Shown here one piece after another: positions 58,786 through 64,000 of a stretch of DNA of 64,000 nucleotides; the stretch's first letter is position 1; each line of letters opens with the position of its first letter. The position numbers and the translations under genes are program-made. The notes beneath the pieces are model-generated. The model searched no databases, had not been told where the DNA came from, and saw only the letters and a list, made by a program, of their open reading frames with translations. The DNA is taken from positions 868,001-932,000 of the forward strand of contig NZ_CP036200.1 in NCBI RefSeq assembly GCF_004295345.1. The letters run 5' to 3'. The DNA comes from Shewanella maritima. GTDB taxonomy: Bacteria; Pseudomonadota; Gammaproteobacteria; Enterobacterales; Shewanellaceae.

Positions 58786-59526
58786 ATGATTTTGTTAGTA
58801 GGCGGAGAAAAAGGCGGCAGTGGTAAAAGTTGCCTAGCTCAAAACATCGCCGTATTTCTCACCACAGAGGCAAAAGCTTCAGTCATTATGGTTGACTGCG
58901 ATCCCCAGCGCACCACCTCAGACTGGATTCAAGCTCGCAACAATAATACAGGCCTCGCCGCAATTAACTGCGTTCAACTTTACGGCAAAATTCGCAATGA
59001 CTTATTAAGTCTTGAACAGCACTACGACTATGTAATTGTCGATTGTGGAGGCCAGGATAACCTTGCGCTGCGTGCAAGCCTCTCTGTGTGCTCTCATGCG
59101 TTAATGCCACTAAGACCAAAACGCCGCGATCTAAAAACCGTTAGCCACATGGACGACATCGTTGCCACTTGCATGATGATAAACCCCAAAATGAAAGCCT
59201 CATTTGTGATCACCCAATGCCCAAGCCTACCCAATCAAGCTAACCGCATTATCGAGGCAAAAGACGTTTGCCGAACCTATGACATTAACGTGCTTGATGC
59301 TGTCAACTATAGCCGCAACATTTATGACGACAGTGAAGAGTCAGGCTTGTCAGTTTTTGAAATCGAGCCAAACGGTAAAGCGGCCAATGAAATGCGTCAA
59401 ATTGCCTGTGAGTTGTTTGAGGTGAGCAATGCGAAAGAGCTGGTTCGCACCGCGCATGCAAATGTCACCAACATGGGAGGAAACTATGGGTCTAGCCGAT
59501 CTCAAGAAAAACGCTTCGTCATGTAA
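58786..59526 (+). CDS. Orphan ParA/MinD-type ATPase
   Basis: A 246-residue ATPase with a deviant Walker A at residues 9-15 (KGGSGKS, within GGEKGGSGKSCLAQNIAV). The Walker A' region is VDCDPQRTTSDW and Walker B is YVIVDCGGQD. These are the marks of ParA/VirC1-like proteins that position DNA or other cargo by binding the nucleoid. No N-terminal DNA-binding domain is present, as in the short chromosomal and VirC1 types. The C-terminus overlaps the next gene by 41 bases in another frame. No plasmid replication or transfer gene is in the window, so the cargo is unknown. Confidence 0.9.
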   Translation: MILLVGGEKGGSGKSCLAQNIAVFLTTEAKASVIMVDCDPQRTTSDWIQARNNNTGLAAINCVQLYGKIRNDLLSLEQHYDYVIVDCGGQDNLALRASLSVCSHALMPLRPKRRDLKTVSHMDDIVATCMMINPKMKASFVITQCPSLPNQANRIIEAKDVCRTYDINVLDAVNYSRNIYDDSEESGLSVFEIEPNGKAANEMRQIACELFEVSNAKELVRTAHANVTNMGGNYGSSRSQEKRFVM

Positions 59527-60028
59527 ACCCGCTTTTAAAAAACAGATGTCTGTCGATGAGTTTATCGAAACGGCTAATTTGTACGCTGCAGGTAAAACCG
59601 TAGAGTTTCAAGCAAACGAACAACAAGGTAGTGAACTAACATCAAATGAGTTGATTGAGGCTACAAACATCACCTCAATTGATAGCCATCCCAAACGCAT
59701 TGAAAAACGTTTGATGGCGACGGTACACCCGTCAAAAGTAGCACCTAAAAATCAGTTGAATAAACAAACGTTAGCGCTGTTGTCGCAGCTTGAGATAAGC
59801 CGCATGGTAGAGCAGCCAACGCAAACCGTTAAAGCAAGCAAAGTAAACAAAAAGCCCTTTAAACGTGCCACCTTTACATTAAGCGAGTTAGCCATTACCC
59901 AGCTAACCACCCTCAGTCAAAGTAGCAAAACGGCAAAATCTAAGTTAATTCGGCAGTTAGTGGATCATCACTTTTCACTGACGCCAGCGCAAAGAGCAGA
60001 AATTGAAGCATCGTTAAATATTGATTAA
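59486..60028 (+). CDS. Putative ParA partner with ribbon-helix-helix-like C-terminus
   Basis: A 180-residue basic protein of unrecognised family. The first 130 residues are polar and probably flexible (SVDEFIETANLYAAGKTVEF, then many T, K, Q). The last 50 look like a ribbon-helix-helix DNA-binding unit: KRATFTLSELAITQL (strand plus helix), then TAKSKLIRQLVDHHF (second helix). GGGAGG lies seven bases before the ATG at 59486, one of the best ribosome-binding sites here; the longer frame from 59429 is inside the ParA gene and not needed. The overlap with the ATPase gene argues for coupled expression and a shared function, by analogy with ParF-ParG pairs. Confidence 0.78.
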   Translation: MGLADLKKNASSCKPAFKKQMSVDEFIETANLYAAGKTVEFQANEQQGSELTSNELIEATNITSIDSHPKRIEKRLMATVHPSKVAPKNQLNKQTLALLSQLEISRMVEQPTQTVKASKVNKKPFKRATFTLSELAITQLTTLSQSSKTAKSKLIRQLVDHHFSLTPAQRAEIEASLNID

Positions 60029-60073
60029 TACCAGTCATCATTCGTCAATAGGAGAATCATCAGCGTCATAGTT

Positions 60074-60189
60074 GTGGTACCGAAGGGGTCTTATGCCACT
60101 CCCTACATAGGGCTCATTTTCGGGATATTTGGACTATCCTCAAAGTCACGCTAACTAGTTACCCAAGCCGACTAGTTAGCGTTTTTTTT
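60074..60189 (+). ncRNA. Candidate structured RNA or structured 3' region
   Basis: Three possible hairpins occur in a row: GTGG...CCAC (60074-60099), CCCT-ACAT-AGGG (60101-60112) and GGATA-N7-TATCC (60123-60139). They are followed by an 11-bp terminator stem and eight Ts. The stretch is more GC-rich than its flanks and lacks a coding frame. It could be a small RNA or the structured 3' end of the partition-like mRNA. No known RNA family was recognised. Confidence 0.4.
60149..60189 (+). terminator. Strong terminator after the partition-like pair
   Basis: A perfect 11-bp stem CGCTAACTAGT/ACTAGTTAGCG with an 11-base loop and TTTTTTTT. It lies 120 bases past the stop codon, leaving room for the structured region. 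Confidence 0.93.
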
Positions 60190-60348
60190 CCGCGCAGCGG
60201 CGCTATTCAAAGATACAGCGTAATCAATTGACCTAACCCACAACTCACCCCAACAAGTCAGGCCAGCTAACCTCATCTAAATATGTTGACGAACAACCGA
60301 TTAACATTTCCCCTTGAATAATCCACGGTGCTCCCCCATGTCTAAATC

Positions 60349-60510
60349 ATACCAATCGGGATGAATAACTGAGCAGAGGTTACGCAGAAAAAATTGCTTA
60401 GAACAAGGTAGAAATTGCAGCGAGCTAGTTGTTCTAGCTTCAAAATTTCTAACGAAGTTATATGTGATTTTAGCCAGTAAGAATGCTCAAGTACTTGTGC
60501 TGATTGGTAT
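60349..60510 (+). mobile_element. MITE-like element, copy 4 (162-bp class)
   Basis: It starts ATACCAATCGGG and ends CTGATTGGTAT. Same length as copy 1 and shares its AGCGAGCTAGTTGTTCTAGC centre. It ends 18 bases before the MtfA-like start codon, just upstream of a GGGAG ribosome-binding site. Confidence 0.85.
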
Positions 60511-60528
60511 CAACAACAGGGAGAAGCT

Positions 60529-61353
60529 ATGTTAGCAATCATTGTGTTACTCATTGCCGCCAGCGGCGCGATTTACTATCTTGCCAGTAGCAATGGCCGA
60601 GCCAAACGCAGACGCGTGAAAATTACCGCTCAGCCGTTTCCAAAGGCCTGGCGGCAGATCCTTAAACGCCGTTTCCCCTACTTTCAGTCCATGCCAACCG
60701 ACCTGCAATTACAGCTGAAAAAACACATTCAGGTGTTCGTCGCTGAGAAGAAATTCGTCGGCTGCGCGGGTCTTGAGATTGATGATGAAGTAAAAGTAAC
60801 CATTGCAGCGCAAGCGTGCCTGCTGCTACTTAATCGCCCCAATCATTATTATCCAAAGCTGAAACAAATACTGGTTTACCCGCACGCATTCGTTGTGCAA
60901 AGTCAAAGCGTCGATGGTAACGGTGTACATGCTAGTCAACGCCAGGTTCATTTGGGTGAGTCTTGGGAAAATGGCAAGGTCATTTTATCCTGGCACAGCG
61001 CCAAAGCTGGTGCAGATGACCCATTTGATGGCAGCAATGTGGTGATCCATGAGTTTGCCCACCAATTGGATCAGGAAACAGGAACAGCCAACGGCGCCCC
61101 TTTTCTAGGCAAAATTGATGACTACCCGACCTGGACTCAAGTGCTAAGTCGCGAATTTGAGCAACTGCGCCATTGCGCTCGCAACCATATACCTTCATTG
61201 TTTGATTATTATGGTGCGACTAACCCAGCAGAGTTTTTTGCAGTGATCAGCGAGACATTTTTTGAAAAACCGCAACAGTTTCACCAACAACATCCAGATT
61301 TGTATCAAGAACTCAGTCGTTTCTATCAGTTAAACCCGATACACTGGCACTAA
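60529..61353 (+). CDS. mtfA: MtfA-like zinc peptidase (DgsA anti-repressor family)
   Basis: A 274-residue protein. The metal-binding motif HEFAHQLD begins at His174; Glu175 would be the catalytic base and a downstream Glu (PAEFFAVISETFFE) the third ligand. E. coli MtfA is an aminopeptidase-type enzyme that binds the glucose regulator Mlc. Unlike E. coli MtfA this one starts with a hydrophobic segment (MLAIIVLLIAASGAIYYLA), which suggests a membrane anchor. Strong ribosome-binding site GGGAGAA. No Mlc gene is in the window, so the regulatory link is unproven here. Its promoter may be affected by MITE copy 4 directly upstream. Confidence 0.9.
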   Translation: MLAIIVLLIAASGAIYYLASSNGRAKRRRVKITAQPFPKAWRQILKRRFPYFQSMPTDLQLQLKKHIQVFVAEKKFVGCAGLEIDDEVKVTIAAQACLLLLNRPNHYYPKLKQILVYPHAFVVQSQSVDGNGVHASQRQVHLGESWENGKVILSWHSAKAGADDPFDGSNVVIHEFAHQLDQETGTANGAPFLGKIDDYPTWTQVLSREFEQLRHCARNHIPSLFDYYGATNPAEFFAVISETFFEKPQQFHQQHPDLYQELSRFYQLNPIHWH

Positions 61354-61506
61354 TTTAGTTAACTCGCTCCTCAATAAAACAAGTAGGCGGGAACGAGAGT
61401 ACCAATACAAACTAACAAAAGCCTACTTAGCTACGCAGCAATAGTTAATAGCTAAGCAGCAACTCACAACTGCAAAGCACAGTTAAACCAACGCTCAAGG
61501 ATAAAC

Positions 61507-62139
61507 ATGACACTTAGCATCAACAAACTTGGCCTTATCGCCATGCTAGTTACCACAGTCACCGCATTCGACTGTCTAGCGAACGATACCAAAGTAGAAA
61601 CCGACGACAAACCGCTAGAGCAAACCACAACCTCTAGCCTTACTATAGATACTGAGCTGAACACACAAAGCGAGCAAGTCAGTAAAGAGAGCGCAGGGGT
61701 TATCACAGATCTCAACGATGCAATAAAGCTTAACGATCCACAGCAATTAGATGAAAAAGATCGCCAATTAATTAATAGCCTACTTAACCAGTTGCATGAG
61801 AGTGCAGAAACCGCTGACTGGCATCTCTACTTTTCGCTGTATCATGACCAGGCGGTATTCATTGGCACAGACGCCACCGAACGTTGGGACATGAAGCTAT
61901 TTAGGCAATACGCCGAAAAGACCCAAGGTTGGCGCTATGAATTGCAATCACGCAAATTAATCAAGGTTGGCGACACTGTGGTATTTGATGAGCAGCTATA
62001 CAGCGAGTCTTATGGTGTTAGCAGAGGAACTGGCGCCATGGTATGGACACCACAAGGCTGGAAGGTATTGCAATATCACTTAAGCTTCCCTATCCCTAAT
62101 GACAAAGCTAAACGCATCACTAGCTTGATAAAGCAGTAA
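61507..62139 (+). CDS. Secreted SnoaL/NTF2-like domain protein
   Basis: A 210-residue exported protein. The signal peptide is LGLIAMLVTTVTAFDCLA with cleavage before NDTKV. A charged, T- and E-rich linker (about 25-85) follows. The C-terminal SnoaL-type cone fold spans about 88-205: SAETADWHLYFSLYHDQAVF, IGTDATERWDMKLFRQYAEK, then GTGAMVWTPQGWKVLQYHLSF. Such folds form enzymes and binding proteins of many kinds, so no function is proposed. The start is ATG at 61507, with AAGGATAAAC upstream. Single gene between the MtfA-like and HDOD genes. Confidence 0.82.
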   Translation: MTLSINKLGLIAMLVTTVTAFDCLANDTKVETDDKPLEQTTTSSLTIDTELNTQSEQVSKESAGVITDLNDAIKLNDPQQLDEKDRQLINSLLNQLHESAETADWHLYFSLYHDQAVFIGTDATERWDMKLFRQYAEKTQGWRYELQSRKLIKVGDTVVFDEQLYSESYGVSRGTGAMVWTPQGWKVLQYHLSFPIPNDKAKRITSLIKQ

Positions 62140-62170
62140 GCTCCCCCCAAAAAAACGAATTCTGCTACAA

Positions 62171-62202
62171 AAAATAAGTCCACCAACTGGTGGACTTATT
62201 CA
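62171..62202. terminator. Bidirectional hairpin between the SnoaL-like and HDOD genes
   Basis: AATAAGTCCACCA-ACT-GGTGGACTTATT (12-bp stem), A tract on the left, lies between converging genes. Confidence 0.85.
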
Positions 62203-62287
62203 AACCTCAAACCTACAACTCAAACTTATGTCTCAAATTCGCCTTAGGCAGGAGTAATGGCAGCTTTAGGATTAGCCAGAGGCACCT

Positions 62288-62325
62288 CATAGAACCAGAG
62301 TTACTTCATAGAACCAGAGTTACTT
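62288..62325. repeat. Two 19-bp tandem units at the 3' end of the HDOD gene
   Basis: CATAGAACCAGAGTTACTT at 62288-62306 is repeated exactly at 62307-62325. On the minus strand each unit contains ATGAAGTAA, so the final Met-Lys-stop of the protein is followed by a second copy of the same codons. Confidence 0.9.
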
Positions 62326-63813
62326 CATCGAAGTAGCAAAGCTCAAACCAGCCAGTTGCACTAAATGACAAAAACCCTGAAAGTCTTGCTCGGTTAACAT
62401 CTGTTGACTAACAATGCGGTCAGCATAAAACACACCTAGTACTTTATCTTCCACGACCAAAGGCGCAATCATGAAACCTTGCTTGTCGATTAACTCTGCA
62501 ACCGCCTCTGGCAACAAGGTTAAGCAGCTCTCTAATGCTAACTTATCAACTAGCTGAGCTTGCTTTAACCTCACTGACTGAGTGAACACCGCGCCGCTTT
62601 CATCCAGCAAAATAACCAATGATCGCTTGAGTAGTTCCTTATCCTCTCCGTACATAACTCTTGGTTCTAGCTGCTTACGATTAGGTGATAGCAACAACAA
62701 ACCACAGCGATCCATACCAACGCCATTAAGGATCCCCTCAAGCGTCTGCATAGTGACGGTATTAAAGTCCGTTTTAGTAATAATGGCTTCGGTAAGCAAA
62801 CGAATTTGCGCTAATTGAATCGTGAGATTAGGCAAATTCCCTTGTTGGAAATACTCAGCATCATCAGCAGCAAAGGCTTCAATTCTAGCCTGCGCATTGG
62901 GTAAGAACTCGGCTAAATCCCCAGCACCGTAGGCATGGGCGAGCTTTTGGGTTTGCTCGCTACATTGCAATACCTTCTGCGCGAACTCTTCGCTTGATAC
63001 ACCAACCAACTCACCCGACTGCTGCATCACTTTTTTAAACTTAGGCAAATCTAAACGATCAGCCATAATCACATCAGCGAGTTGATCTGCCATGTAAATA
63101 CTGCGTATTTCTGGGGTACGCTCATCAGGGCGTGTCAGAGACTTCACTAACAGCTCACCTAAGCCCCAGTTACGAGCAATCCCCTGCGATAACTGATTGA
63201 ACGATGTGCCAAGCTCAGCATTGATGGTAGCCCTTACCGACTCAGCATCCGCCATTTTTAGCTGCTTGTCTAAGCGCTCTGACTGAATATCCCCAACACT
63301 CCAAAAGCCAACTTCGCCAATGCGATACAGTAGCGATGCGATAAAGGCTTCCTCACGCAAGGATTCATCATGATCATCAAGCATCATGCGGGCAAACATA
63401 GCCGCCTGAAACGATTGCGCCATTAGCTTTAGCAAGCGTTGGTACACATCTTCAGTGAGGTTTTTGGTTTCTAGCAAACTCGACAGCATCTTAGCTGTAA
63501 TGCAGATATTGCGAATCGTATCAAAGCCAAGCACTACAGCTGCGCGGCTTACCGTCGAGACCTGATTATTACCTTTGTTGTAAATCGCGCTATTGGCGAC
63601 CCGTAAGATGCGCGAGGTAAGCGCATTGTCGTGCATTACGCTCTGCCCGAGCTTGGCAAGCGACGACACATCATCCTTGGCGAGCTTTTCTAACTCTCGC
63701 ACCGTTGAGCATAATGCGGGAATTTCTTGATTGCTGATCCGCTTTGTCCAGTAATCAGCCCCACGTGGCTGATTTTGATTTTGTTTTGAATTAGACGGTG
63801 AATTCAATTGCAT
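62320..63813 (-). CDS. HDOD and GAF domain signalling protein
   Basis: A 497-residue soluble protein. The HDOD domain (about 25-235) has the region ALCSTVRELEKLAKDD, then LTSRILRVANSAIYNKG and RAAVVLGFDTIRNICITAKML. HDOD modules resemble HD phosphohydrolases but usually lack catalytic residues, and are used in c-di-GMP-related and stress signalling. A GAF-type domain covers about 330-490 (LEGILNGVGMDRCGLLLLSP, then FMIAPLVVEDKVLGVFYADR). Many Shewanella proteins have this pair. ATG at 63813 has TAAAGGAAT upstream. Its partners cannot be read from the neighbourhood. Confidence 0.9.
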   Translation of the reverse strand: MQLNSPSNSKQNQNQPRGADYWTKRISNQEIPALCSTVRELEKLAKDDVSSLAKLGQSVMHDNALTSRILRVANSAIYNKGNNQVSTVSRAAVVLGFDTIRNICITAKMLSSLLETKNLTEDVYQRLLKLMAQSFQAAMFARMMLDDHDESLREEAFIASLLYRIGEVGFWSVGDIQSERLDKQLKMADAESVRATINAELGTSFNQLSQGIARNWGLGELLVKSLTRPDERTPEIRSIYMADQLADVIMADRLDLPKFKKVMQQSGELVGVSSEEFAQKVLQCSEQTQKLAHAYGAGDLAEFLPNAQARIEAFAADDAEYFQQGNLPNLTIQLAQIRLLTEAIITKTDFNTVTMQTLEGILNGVGMDRCGLLLLSPNRKQLEPRVMYGEDKELLKRSLVILLDESGAVFTQSVRLKQAQLVDKLALESCLTLLPEAVAELIDKQGFMIAPLVVEDKVLGVFYADRIVSQQMLTEQDFQGFCHLVQLAGLSFATSMK

Positions 63814-63950
63814 TCCTTTACATGAAAAGCTGACTCGCGTTTTAACAGTATAGGCATAACTCTATGCGGTTGAAATTGCTTATTGGTGCAGACCTTACGC
63901 TAAACGGACGAAACTCAACAAACTAAAACGTGACCAACTAGAAATAAAAG

Positions 63951-63978
63951 GCGAAAAAAACGGCTCCTAAGAGCCGCA
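63951..63978 (-). terminator. Minus-strand terminator for a gene beyond the window
   Basis: CGGCTC-CTAA-GAGCCG followed on the minus strand by a seven-base T run (complement of AAAAAAA at 63954-63960). No gene in the window ends here, so it should serve a minus-strand gene starting to the right. Confidence 0.82.
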
Positions 63979-64000
63979 ACACAAACAATGTGGTTGAAAA

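Larger units (their letters stand above)
60029..60528. other. Region between the partition-like pair and the MtfA-like gene
   Basis: 500 bases with no protein gene. It holds a possible structured RNA (60074-60189) ending in a strong terminator, then MITE copy 4 (60349-60510), which brings up the ribosome-binding side of the next gene. Confidence 0.65.

Overview
The window reads as ordinary chromosome of a marine gammaproteobacterium, most likely Shewanella or a close relative. The evidence is gene content and order: trmB-yggL-glsB diverging from mutY-yggX; purL diverging from mltF, then tadA; guaB-guaA diverging from xseA; and the rlmN-pilW-rodZ-ispG-hisS-yfgM-bamB-der block. The species call rests on gene families and order as remembered, not on a search.

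Layout. 1-7.6 kb: 3' end of a DUF885 gene, a LysR regulator, a YggN-like protein, the trmB-yggL-glsB operon and mutY-yggX. 7.7-11.7 kb: a carbohydrate locus (GPH-family transporter carrying a frameshift, plus a GH94 phosphorylase) behind a LacI-type operator. 11.8-13.0 kb: yceI (frameshifted) and a cytochrome b561. 13.5-23.1 kb: a 9.3-kb accessory segment bounded by two identical 195-bp copies of a tRNA-Phe/tRNA-Thr cassette. It holds a secreted cyanophycinase (frameshifted), a TonB-dependent receptor, a YfcC-type transporter, an IadA-like beta-aspartyl dipeptidase and an outer-membrane barrel. Together these look like a complete pathway for scavenging cyanophycin. 23.4-37 kb: a GAF-GGDEF cyclase, an unknown secreted protein, and purine and repair housekeeping genes. 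37.3-44.3 kb: a WbuC-type cupin, a phosphatase, and an envelope-related two-component locus (PepSY protein, regulator, kinase) between a choice-of-anchor H-like protein and a DUF3300 protein. Three near-identical direct-repeat boxes lie in front of these units. 44.4-53.3 kb: the der-to-rlmN block. 53.5-64 kb: a CNNM/CBS protein, a 5'-nucleotidase homologue without a signal peptide, small periplasmic proteins, an acetyltransferase, an orphan ParA plus ribbon-helix-helix-like pair followed by a possible structured RNA, an MtfA-like peptidase, and an HDOD-GAF protein.

Repeats and mobile DNA. No transposase, integrase, phage gene or CRISPR array was found. A family of four non-coding elements (162 or 176 bp) with ATACCAAT terminal inverted repeats is scattered through the window, always close against gene ends. 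Their ends supply the stop codons of mutY and the cyanophycinase gene. A separate 94-bp palindromic element lies after xseA.

Caution: three genes between 8.8 and 15.4 kb (transporter, yceI, cyanophycinase) each lack exactly one base at or next to a short G or C run. Either they are recent pseudogenes or the consensus sequence is wrong there; reads would decide.
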